From: Zeus faber | Taxonomy: Eukaryota; Chordata; Actinopteri; Zeiformes; Zeidae | Direction: 5' to 3' | NCBI GenBank assembly: GCA_960531495.1 | Contig: OY482853.1 | Span: forward strand, 186,001-250,000 | DNA length: 64,000 nucleotides | In this document: piece by piece, positions 55,383-64,000 of the stretch | Layout of the letters: each line of letters opens with the position of its first letter | How positions within the stretch are numbered: position 1 is the stretch's first letter | The notes under the pieces: generated by a model | What the model was told of the DNA's origin: nothing | The model's input: only the letters and a program-made list of their open reading frames with translations | Database searches by the model: none | Made by a program: the position numbers and the translations under genes

Positions 55383-55490
55383 GTTAGTAGGGTTAGTGAG
55401 GGTTAGTATGGGTTGGTACGGGTGAGTATGGTTAGTGGGGTTACCAGGGGTTAGTAGGGTTAGTGGGGGTTAGTGAGGGTTAGTAAGGTC
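55383..55490. repeat. Telomere-like minisatellite, third segment
   Basis: GGGTTAGTGAGGGTTAGTAT-type units following the LINE 5' end. 55491-55850 shows nothing but a short GAGAGACAGAG tract. Confidence 0.8.
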
Positions 55491-55850
55491 AAGGTTTGCT
55501 AGCTATTCTCCACTAGTGTAGATCCAAACAGAGAAGAAGAACAAGTGGAGAGAGGAGCAGCCACTGGATTGTACCACTTTAACACGAGGGGGAAAGTTGG
55601 CAGTTTCTAACAGAAACCCTCACATTAAAACAAATTAATAAATGGTAATAAAAAGTAAGTGGTGATTGAGGATGATGACACACTGGAGGAATGACAGCTC
55701 TCCATCCCCCTCACTGAGAGAGAGAGATAGAGAGTGAGACAGGTGGAGACAGAGACAGGGAGAGCGACAGCAGGAGAGGGATTGTGGGAATAATCTCGAA
55801 TGTTCCACTCAATGTTTTAACAGATGGCATCCCCTACCCACCCCACAAAT

Positions 55851-56020
<170 letters not shown>

Positions 56021-56199
56021 TTCTTGCACGCATGCGCAAAAGCACACGTGGTGAAGCTCATGAAGCATCTCTTCAGAGAGAGTGTGTGTGTTTGTGTGTG
56101 TGTGATATACTGGTTGGTTGTAAAATTACGAAAGCACTACTTCACCGTTACTCTATCACTCATTTTAGAACAGATTGAGTACCAACATACAAGCAGAAT

Positions 56200-56838
56200 G
56201 TCAACATGCACAGGTAACATACACATAGTGACATGCACAGGTAACAGGCATATGGGGACGTGCACATGTTACATGCATATGTAACCTGTGCATGTACTGT
56301 ACGTGCACATGTAGCATGTACATGGTGATGTGCACATGTAACATGCACATGTAATGTGCATGTGGTAAGATGCACATGTAAGTGCAAATGTAACATGTAC
56401 ATGGTGATGTGCACATGTAAAGTGCACATGGAACATGCAAATGTAACATGTACATGGTGATGTGCACATAACATCTGCACATGGTGACATGCGCATGTAA
56501 CATGCACATGTACTGTAAGTGCACATGTAGGATGTACATGGTGATGTGCACATGTAAAGTGCACATGTAGCATGCAAATGTAACGTGCACATGTCACATG
56601 CAGATGTAATGTGCACATGGTGATCTTCACATGTAACATGCACGTGGTAACATGCACATGTAACATGTGGATAGTGAACTGCACATGAAAATGCACGTGG
56701 TAACGCGTACATGTAACATGTACATGGTGATCTGCACATGTAGCGTGTACATGGCGATGTGCGCATGGAACGTGGATTTGGTGAGATGCGCATGCAACGT
56801 GCACATGTAACGTGCACATGTAACGTGCACATGTGTGC
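56200..56838. repeat. Minisatellite of alternating purine-pyrimidine (GTGCACATGTAACATG)
   Basis: Variants of ATGCACATGTAACATGCACA and ATGGTGATGTGCACATGTAA repeat for over 600 bp. The core TGTGCACA/ACATGT is self-complementary. Open minus frames (HVHVTCAHHHV) are by-products. Confidence 0.9.
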
Positions 56839-56989
56839 AGAGCCATTGTTGACTTATTGAATTTGAAAAATGATTGTTGTGTTGCATGTTTCTACGAAGC
56901 TCTGACAGTCTGCCGTTAGCATGGCAACACACGGAGAGACAGGCAGATGAAGATATAGGGCAGAGCGAGAGAGGAGGAAGAGAGAGAGA

Positions 56990-56990
56990 A

Positions 56991-57025
<35 letters not shown>

Positions 57026-57026
57026 T
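56990..57026. repeat. (GACA)n microsatellite
   Basis: Nine GACA units. 57027-57350 shows no recognised element. Confidence 0.9.
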
Positions 57027-57354
57027 ACAGAGAGACAGACCTCTCAGCAGTTCAACTGTTTGTGTCGTGACTTACAATGCTGTGTGAAGTCAATTAAGTT
57101 TGTAAAGGAGCAAGAGAGAGAGACAGAGGAATTTAAAAGAGAGATAATTTCTCTTTCTCTCCTTTCATGCTCCAACTCTGTCAGTTTCCTTTTTCCAAAA
57201 ATGAACAACCGCTGTTTCCACTCCTCTCTCTCTTTGAATACTTTAATTAATGTTTTTCTTTCTCTCCATCTCTCCAATCTGCTTTTCACTTTTTAACCAC
57301 GCTTGCCCTCAAACAACGGACAGAATGATTCTGTCTCACTACACCTGCACATTC

Positions 57355-57358
57355 TCTG

Positions 57359-57393
<35 letters not shown>

Positions 57394-57418
57394 TGCTCTC
57401 TCTCTCTCTCTCTCTCTG
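57355..57418. repeat. (CTCT)n / (CTGT)n microsatellite
   Basis: TCTCTCTGTCTCTGTCTCTG then pure CT. Confidence 0.88.
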
Positions 57419-57494
57419 CGCCACAATGTTTGTCTTTCTGTCCTCAAGAGGAAACACTGGTGATAGTGATGTAAAGTGTTAAACTAGTGATGGA

Positions 57495-58289
57495 CCAGGA
57501 TCCAGGGGGAACCAGGCTCCAGTAAGAAACAGGCTCAAGGAGGAACCAAGCTCCAAGAGGTACAGTACTCTTGAAGGAACCAGGCTCCAGTAGGAACCAG
57601 GCTACAGTGGGAACCAGGCTACAGGGGGAACCAGGCTCCAGGAGGAACAGGGCTCTAGAAGGGACCAGGCTCCACCAGGAACCAGGCTCCAGTAGGAACC
57701 AGGCTCCAGTAGGAACCAGGCTCCAGGGGGAACCAGACTCCAGGAGGAACCAGGCTCCAATAGGAACGAGGCCCCAAGAGGAACCAGGCTCCAGGAGGAA
57801 CAGGGCTATAGAAGGAATCAGGCTCCGGGGGGAACCAGGCTCCAAGAGGAACCAGGCTCCAGTAGGAACCAGGCTCCAGGAGGAACAAGGCTCCAGTAGG
57901 AACCAGGCTCCAAGAGTAACCAGGCTCCAGGAGGAACGAGGCTCCAATAGGAACGAGGCTCCAAGAGGAACCAGGCTCCAGTAGGAACCAGGCTCCAAGA
58001 GTAACCAGGCTCCAGGAGGAACGAGGCTCCAATAGGAACGAGGCCCCAAGAGGAACCAGGCTCCAGTAGGAACCAGGCTCCAGGAGGAACAAGGCTCCAG
58101 TAGGAACCAGGCTCCAAGAGGAACCATGCTCCAGTAGGAACGAGGCTCCAGGAGGAACCAGGCTACAAGCTCCAGTAGGAACCAGGCTTCAGCAGGAACC
58201 AGGCTCCAGGAGGAACAAGGCTCCAGGAGGATCCAGGCTCTAGTAGATACTAGGCTCCAAGCGGGACCAGGATCCAGTAGGAACCAGGC

Positions 58290-58290
<1 letters not shown>
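57495..58290. repeat. 0.8-kb minisatellite (AGGAACCAGGCTCCAGT, 17-bp unit)
   Basis: About 46 units of AGGAACCAGGCTCCAGT with variants AAGAGG and GGGGGA. All minus frames are open (LVPTGAWFLLEPGS) because the unit lacks stops. Confidence 0.92.
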
Positions 58291-58342
<52 letters not shown>

Positions 58343-58346
58343 TGTG
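58291..58346. repeat. (TG)n microsatellite
   Basis: About 27 TG units with one ATG variant, directly after the minisatellite. 58347-58625 shows no recognised feature. Confidence 0.95.
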
Positions 58347-58627
58347 ACTTGGTTACTTTGGTCAGTACTAGAGGACAGCGGCCACAAGATGTCACTTGTG
58401 CAAATCAAGGAAATATTTTTAAAGCTATGACTTGTTAATGATAAGGGTGTGGCAAACTGTGTTTCTGAGATAATCATCTCCAAAGTTTTACCCAGACTTG
58501 GCTTCATTCAGCCAGCTCCCAGAATGCAAATGGGGTTGCCGGACAAACAAAGATTCATGGCTACTTAACATAATGCTGAATGGGCCAATCACGAACAGCG
58601 TTGAACAGCGTCAACAACACACAACTA

Positions 58628-59524
58628 CCGTATTTTCCGGACTATGAAGCGCACCGGGCTATAAGCCGCAGATATCTATGTTGAAAAATTAGATATTTAC
58701 TGCATGTACAGAACGATTTTGAACTGTAAATGTACATGTATGTACCTGAACAGATTCTTTCCGAACAGTGCCTTTTAACACGGCAGCAACTTTGCTGATT
58801 AAAACGGAACAGAACCAAGAGAAAAAAAACGGCATTTATTTACCTTCATTTCTCCTGTTTGAAACCACAAGTCACTTTAATCATCTTCGCTGAAACCCAT
58901 GAAGTCGTCTTCTTCAGTGTCGGAGTTGAACAGCCTCAGAAGCGCTTCGTCACATCTGTCTCGCTCTCCGTGTCACTGTCATCCTCCGGTGAAGTTGACT
59001 CTGAAGGTGCGCCGCTCTCTTCGCGAAGCAGTCCAGCCTTTCGGAACCCGTTGGTGATGGTGGATTTTTTCACAGCACTCCACGCTGTTAGGGTCCACTG
59101 ACACATCAGAAAAAGATGCTTTTCGCATCCGGCCAGTTTTTGTAAATGACTTCTCACCACTTGTCATCCAAGCCTCCCACTCAACCCGGAGTGCAGCTTT
59201 AAATGCCCGATTCACGCTGATGTCGATGGCCTTCAACTTAAAACTTGCATCATACGAACTTCTTCGTGTGGGTTCCATGATGAAGGGGCGAGGATTTGAA
59301 AATAATTACCAGTTGGTAATTTATCGTCCGCGTTCTATCTGCTAAAGAAAAAGTAGCGTATTCTTCTTTGCATTGATTTTTCGTCTATCTTATTTTTGAT
59401 TCTAATTCCGGTTAGAGCGCCCCTAGCGGTGGAAGAAAAATTCACAGAATAGCCGCACCTTTGTATAAGCCGCATGGTTCAAAACCTAGGAAAAAAGTAG
59501 CGGCTTATAGTCCGGAAAATACGG
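58628..59524 (-). mobile_element. Pogo/Tigger-like DNA transposon, internally deleted
   Basis: Inverted termini CCGTATTTTCCGGACTAT at both ends, flanked by TA (58626-58627, 59525-59526). The minus strand keeps transposase termini only: MEPTRRSSYDASFKLKAIDI (start of the DNA-binding domain, 59278) and, after the deletion and in a shifted frame, WSAVKKSTITNGFRKAGLL with an acidic tail. The DDE catalytic core is absent. Confidence 0.88.
58936..59278 (-). pseudogene. Deleted pogo-like transposase
   Basis: N-terminal YDASFKLKAIDISVNRAFKA joins, through a deletion, EWEAWMTSGEKSFTKTGRMR and the C-terminal block TITNGFRKAGLLREESGAPS in another frame. The DDE domain is missing entirely. Confidence 0.8.
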
Positions 59525-59529
59525 TATTT

Positions 59530-59995
59530 TTGTTTTTAAAAAAGCTTTTATTTAACAGTTAGAATATACATGTTTTATATAAGTGGAATAATTTTGGAGT
59601 TTAAAAGTACGGACAACACAACAAAATGAAGAGTCTATCAATAATATGAGTCTTGGAAAATCTGAAAATCACCAACCTCAACGGACTTCATCACGTCATC
59701 AACTTCTTCCGTTGTAACAACAACGGACGTTCGTTGTGGGCGTTCGCCTGTCGTTGGTCTCCTCCCATGGTTCTTGAAAATATTCCATTTCATCCTCACA
59801 TTTAGGTTTAAATCCGCTGTTTAAAATGTTCTCCAAGTCCGGGATAATAATAATCAGATTCAGCAGCGCTGTCATTCTCCGCGTCGCTGTTGGGGAACTG
59901 ACTATCTTTGCGGAAAATGAAACCCAGTACACGCTGCTTACACTGACTTGGATCTATCACACTGGTCAGATTGAGGTCCGCGATATGATTTAGAT
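59530..59995 (-). other. Unassigned sequence with a short acidic open frame
   Basis: Two overlapping minus frames (59699-59932 and 59808-60026) read SDAENDSAAESDYYYPGLG and KPKCEDEMEYFQEPWEETND. The acidic N-terminal look could belong to another DNA transposon, but I recognise no domain. The hAT element begins immediately beyond (59996). Confidence 0.25.
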
Positions 59996-60132
59996 CAGTG
60001 GTCCCCAAACTACGGCCCGCCTCCACATTTGGCCCGGCCCCCTGAACAATACCAGAGACAAATTATGATTTTCTTTTTTTTCAGTCTGGCCACATGAATC
60101 CTAGACTAGCCCCTGTCAAATAGAACAGAATA

Positions 60133-61005
60133 ATGGCGAAAAGGTTAGGTAAGAGAAAAATGTATTCAGAATGCAGTGTATTTAACCTGATTATTTCTTT
60201 GTTCAATGCAAAGAAAGGCTGTCTCATCTGTCAAGAGGCGGTGGCGGTATTCAAAGAATACCATCTGTGCCAACACTATGAATCCCGTCACAAAGACAAG
60301 TATGATAACTTGCGATGTACTACACAGAGGTCCGATGGTTGAGCCGGGGCAGAGTTTTGAGGCGTTTTTACGAGCTGCTACCCGAAATTAACGCATTTCT
60401 TCATTCAAAAGACAAAACTGTCTCAGAGCTGATCGACCCAGAATGGAAATGGCACCTTGCATTTTTAACAGACGTGACAGAAATGCTGAACAGCCTTAAC
60501 TTGCAGCTACAAGGCCAGGGGAAACTCATTTGCGACATGTATTCTCACATAAAACCATTTGAGGTGTAACTTGTGCTGCTTTTGGAACAAGTGAAAAAGC
60601 ACAACTTCATCCATCTCCCTGCTACCCAAAACCTCTCTGCAGAGAACCCAGTGGTCCCGTTCCCAGCTGAAAAGTGTGCGATTCCGGCAACTACATGTTA
60701 ATGCAAAAGAAATCCGTCTTTTCCAGAACCCATTTCTTGCCGACATCGATGAAGCCCAGCCTTCTTATCAGTTTGAGTTGGCCGAGTTACAGAACTGTGA
60801 TGTTCTGAAAGACGCATTCAAGCCCAACAGTCTCATTGACTTCTATGCCACCCTCCCAAACAGCACGTACCCTAACATAAAAAAACACGCAATAAAGATG
60901 TTCACACTTTTTGGCAGCACGTATATCTGCGAGCAAACCATTTCACACATGAAACACCTGAAAACTCAGATGAGATCATCAGTGTTTGAGACTGGCTGTG
61001 ACTAG
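60133..61005 (+). pseudogene. BED-finger hAT transposase pseudogene (ZBED5/GTF2IRD2-like)
   Basis: Start MAKRLGKRKMYSECSVFN, BED zinc finger CLICQEAVAVFKEYHLCQHY with following ESRHKDKYDNL (Cys2-His2), then in shifted frames RWLSRGRVLRRFYELLPEIN, EWKWHLAFLTDVTEMLNSLN, and the C-terminal LKDAFKPNSLIDFYATLPNS with hAT dimerisation block MFTLFGSTYICEQTISHMKH. The catalytic middle between the finger and RWLSRG is deleted, and stops separate the pieces. Confidence 0.9.
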
Positions 61006-61641
61006 AATGGAACCTGACATTCAATTTCTCACCAGCCAGATGCAGGCCCACAGTTCACACTGATGAACATACATAGGTAAGCTCACTTTTCTGACTTGAA
61101 TGAGTCATTCTGAGTACAAACAAATTTAATCATAATAAAATCTACTGGGATAAAATCCATCTCCACAACCATACTGGTAGTGAAAACCATACTGGTAGTG
61201 AAATGTATTGTGCTGTGTAGGTGCTGTATCACTTAGTTCGGTTTCTCAGCCTGTTTGCTTTGTGGTTTTCACAGGGAAGTTGATGAGAGAGAGCTGCAAA
61301 CAGCTGTGTCTACAAGCCTACTGGAACCTACAAAAGGATTATAAGGAAGGAACACAAGAACTTTGAGAGACTGCTCATATGAGTCATTTGAGTAAGAGAT
61401 TCTGCTCTGACAACTGAGCTAAAATTTTACCTGTTAAGATTGTGCACGGCACAACAGAAAGTTAATGTTCAATGGACTTTTTTTCTGTGAATAACCCAGA
61501 GAGGGTTATTTGGTTATTATTTATTTCATAAATAGTGTTATTATATATTTCCCGACTTTATTTTTTCTGTGAAGAACCCAGAAAGTGTTATTTGGTTATT
61601 ATTTATTTCACAGTTATTTATTTCCTGACTTTTTTCTGTGA

Positions 61642-61720
61642 AGATTCAAGATTCAAGATTCAAGATTTTTATTTGTCACATACATATACATACTTCCATA
61701 CATATATGCAGTGAAATGTA
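61642..61720 (-). mobile_element. LINE 3' tail inserted in the hAT element
   Basis: AAGATTCAAGATTCAAGATT, then TTTATTTGTCACATACATAT and ATATATGCAGTGAAATGT match the 3' ends of the LINEs at 34372 and 53732. Severely 5'-truncated. Confidence 0.8.
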
Positions 61721-62102
61721 ATAAAAGAAGATCCCAGAGAGGGTTAATTGGTTATTATTTATTTCTTAAATAGTGTTATTTATTTCATTAATAGTGTTAT
61801 TATTTATTTCCTGACTTTTTTATGTTAAGATCCCGAAAAGGGTTTTTAATATTTGGTTATGTGTGGCTTTCTGGAAAACAATAAATGTTTACGTTTAGGC
61901 ACCCCTGCGATCGTCACACTTTTTCTGTTACAAACTGACCCCGGCCCCCATCAGAGAAGAGAAAGGTTATGTGGCCCTCACAGGAAAAAGTTTGGGTACC
62001 CCTGATTCAAATCTTCCTCCACCCGCTTCTCCTCATCCAGAACAACACAGGTAAATGAAAGTTTTCACAGACAAGTGAAACCGGATCCTCGTCTTGTTTA
62101 CG

Positions 62103-62124
62103 GAAGTGACGTCAGTGACGTCAG
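62103..62124. promoter_or_regulatory. Two CRE-like TGACGTCA-type sites
   Basis: GTGACGTCAGTGACGTCAGC contains two overlapping TGACGTCA palindromes, the consensus for CREB/ATF binding, in a locally CpG-containing stretch. No transcript start or coding exon is visible nearby, so a promoter role is speculative. Confidence 0.3.
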
Positions 62125-62679
62125 CAATTCTTACTCGATAGTACACACCCCCTCCACAACGATGTCTCCGTGTGTGTGTAAAAGTAGCAATATTTAAAGG
62201 TTGAACTCTATCAAAACGGCTTCACATTCTGACTTCACATCACATGGAAAATGGAGGAATGATCTTCACCTGGACCGTCGCTTTAAAGGAAACGATCGAT
62301 CATCGTTGTTCAGCGCTATTCAGCGTCTCGGTAAGTGAACTGCGTTTCCCCATGTAATCTAACGGGAATATTTAACTCCACGGTTTAACATTTTTCTACT
62401 ATTTATAAATAAAACTCTGTTTTGAAAATACATTGAGAGATAAAAAACTAAACGCAAAGGAACAGAAATCTGGAAAAATGCTATTTTTCTTCAAGAAAGG
62501 TTTTTTAAACTTATTTGGCTGCTCCTGGCCATTTTAGAAATGCGCGAGATGGCGTGTTTTGCTGCAGCGGGTCACATATATCTCTGCCATGTTGCCACTT
62601 CCTCCTGGCGCCATGGTTAGCCTGGCTCAGCCAGCGTGTGGGGCTAATGCGTGCATTTCCATAGATCCCTCTAGTGCTG

Positions 62680-62795
62680 GAGAACTACAGCTCTGTCTAG
62701 TGATGGAGAACTACTGCTCCCTCTAGTGTTGGAGAACTACATCTCCCTTTAGTGGTGGAGAACTATATCTCCCTCTAGTTGTTGGGAACTACTGA
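62680..62795. repeat. Short minisatellite (TCTAGTGATGGAGAACTAC-type, about 30 bp)
   Basis: Four to five units of CCCTCTAGTGTTGGAGAACT. 62013-62680 before it holds CG-rich unique sequence with TGACGTCAGTGACGTCAG (two CRE-like TGACGTCA sites at about 62105-62125) and no recognised gene. Confidence 0.85.
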
Positions 62796-62845
62796 CTGCA
62801 GCTTGGGATGATTTAGATTGTTGTTTGAGTTCTGATAAGTCCCAC

Positions 62846-63118
62846 CAAGACACACTGCAGAGTACTACCAAGACACACTGCAGAGTATTACCAAGACATG
62901 CTGCAGAGTACTACCAAGACATGCTGCAGAGTACTACCATGACACACTGCAGAGTACTACCAGGACAGACTGCTGAGTACTATCAAGACACACTGCTGAG
63001 TACTACACAGACACACTACAGAGTACCACCTGGACACACTGCTGAGTACTACCAAGACATACTGCTGAGTACTACTTGGACACACTGCAGAGTACAACCA
63101 TTACACACTGCAGCCTGC
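62846..63118. repeat. 24-bp-type minisatellite (CACTGCAGAGTACTACCAAG)
   Basis: About 11 units of ACACACTGCAGAGTACTACC with variants. Confidence 0.9.
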
Positions 63119-63149
63119 TAAGCTGACTTAGTTGACTTCACACTGAGTT

Positions 63150-63985
63150 CTGAAACCTGATATGGAACCCAATACGGAACCAGATACGGAATCTGATATG
63201 GAACCCAACACGAAGCCCGTTACAGAACCCAATACAAAACCTGGTACAGAACCCGATACAGAACCCGAGATGGAAATCGATACGGAACCTGATATGGAAC
63301 ATGATACAAAATCCGATGCGATACAAAACTCGATACAGAACCCGATACCAAGCCCGATATGGAACCAGATACATAACCGGATATGGAAACAGATACGGAA
63401 AAGTAAGAAACTCGACACGGAACCATGTACAAAACCCGCTAGGAAACCAGATAAGGCCTGATTAAAACCAGATATGAAACCAAATATGGCATGATAAGGA
63501 ACCTGATAAGGAACCTGATTTGGCATGATGAGAAAATCCGTTAAAAAACCTGATATGGCATGATAAAAAAGCGGATACGGAACCCAATGCAAATCCTGCT
63601 ATGGAAACCGATGTGGAACCAATATGAAACCCAGTATGGAAACCCAATATGGCATGATAAGGAACCTGATACGGAAACTGATACGGAACCCGATACAAAA
63701 TCCGACACAATATGAAACCCAATATGAAACCCGATACGGAATCCATTACAAAACCCAACACGGAACCTGATACAGAATCTGATACGGATACCGATATGGA
63801 ACCCAATACGATACAAAACCCGATACAAAACACAATACCAAACACAATACCGAACACAATATGAAACCGATACAGAAACCGATAGGGCATGATAAGTAAC
63901 CCGATACAGAAACCTTTACGAAACGCAATAAGGAAACCAGTACGGAAGCAGATATGAACATTGATATGGAACCTGGTATGACCAC
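63150..63985. repeat. Minisatellite (GGAACCCGATAC, about 12-bp unit)
   Basis: Over 60 degenerate units such as GGAACCCGATACAGAACCCG and GAAACCGATATG, reaching almost to the end of the window. All frames on minus read RFRIGF/YRVLYRV-like repeats and are not genes. Confidence 0.9.
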
Positions 63986-64000
63986 CTTGACCACCAGAAG

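Larger units (their letters stand above)
59996..62004 (+). mobile_element. hAT DNA transposon (2 kb) with decayed transposase
   Basis: Termini CAGTGGTCCCCAAACT at 59996 and AGTTTGGGTACCCCTG (inverted; written on plus as AAGTTTGGGTACCCCTG) ending at 62004. Flanks ATTTAGAT (59988-59995) and ATTCAAAT (62005-62012) match at six of eight bases, a worn 8-bp duplication. It carries a BED-finger/hAT transposase remnant and a nested LINE tail at 61642-61720. Its termini resemble those of the element at 9566. Confidence 0.9.

Noticed and set aside
56160-56846. Open frame of 228 residues rich in His, Val and Cys
   Set aside because: Simple translation of the GTGCACATGTAA repeat.
57444-58127. Open frame of 227 residues (LVPTGAWFLLEPGS repeats)
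   Set aside because: It is a 17-bp minisatellite translated through; no flanking coding evidence.
63128-63994. Overlapping minus-strand open frames (up to 154 residues)
   Set aside because: They are products of a 12-bp minisatellite; residues are repetitive with no domain.

Overview
The window reads as vertebrate nuclear DNA, most likely from a teleost fish. The evidence is spliced coding exons with GT..AG introns, tRNA-derived SINEs whose 3' tails carry the eel/fish LINE-type GGATA hairpin, several fish-style LINEs, hAT, Tc1 and pogo DNA transposons, Ty3/gypsy remnants, long (CA)n tracts and many minisatellites. There is no sign of bacterial gene organisation. The species cannot be named from this sequence.

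One host gene is supported. It is a complete leucine-rich-repeat/Ig/fibronectin-III synaptic adhesion gene of the LRFN (SALM) family on the minus strand, best matched to LRFN3. I reconstructed nine coding exons (37884 down to 14174) with GT..AG boundaries and phases that agree at every junction, giving a 638-residue type I membrane protein. The LRR and Ig domains, which to my recollection sit in one large exon in mammalian LRFN genes, are here divided by five introns. The introns are full of mobile elements and tandem repeats.

Layout. 1-1150: degenerate Tx1/L1-like LINE pieces. 1440-7450: complex and simple repeats, an L2-type LINE 3' end, an interstitial telomere tract and a SINE tail. 7985-9485: an 11-bp-unit minisatellite, with a hAT element (9566-10731) inserted at its edge. 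11-14 kb: little recognisable, probably including the lrfn3 3' UTR. 14174-37884: lrfn3, whose introns carry a telomere-like array, minisatellites with 14-, 19-, 20-, 23- and 42-bp-type units, a long ACACATTAAA-type array split by other elements, SINEs, and a 3-kb LINE in intron 1 that itself holds a SINE. 38-46 kb: a 42-bp perfect palindrome, a scrambled gypsy remnant, very long (CA)n tracts and a 1.9-kb minisatellite. 46.3-48.8 kb: a Tc1 element, carrying a SINE, nested in an older interspersed repeat. 49.4-55.4 kb: two more LINEs, a solo LTR and a split GGTTAG-type array. 55.8-64 kb: a 163-bp (CA)n, several minisatellites, an internally deleted pogo-like element and a 2-kb hAT element with a decayed BED/hAT transposase.

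I found no previously undescribed multi-gene system. The most notable points are the intron-rich lrfn3 structure with several weak splice donors, the large number of unrelated minisatellite arrays (roughly a fifth of the window by my estimate), the telomere-like tracts hinting at a subtelomeric origin, and the clearly datable nested insertions.
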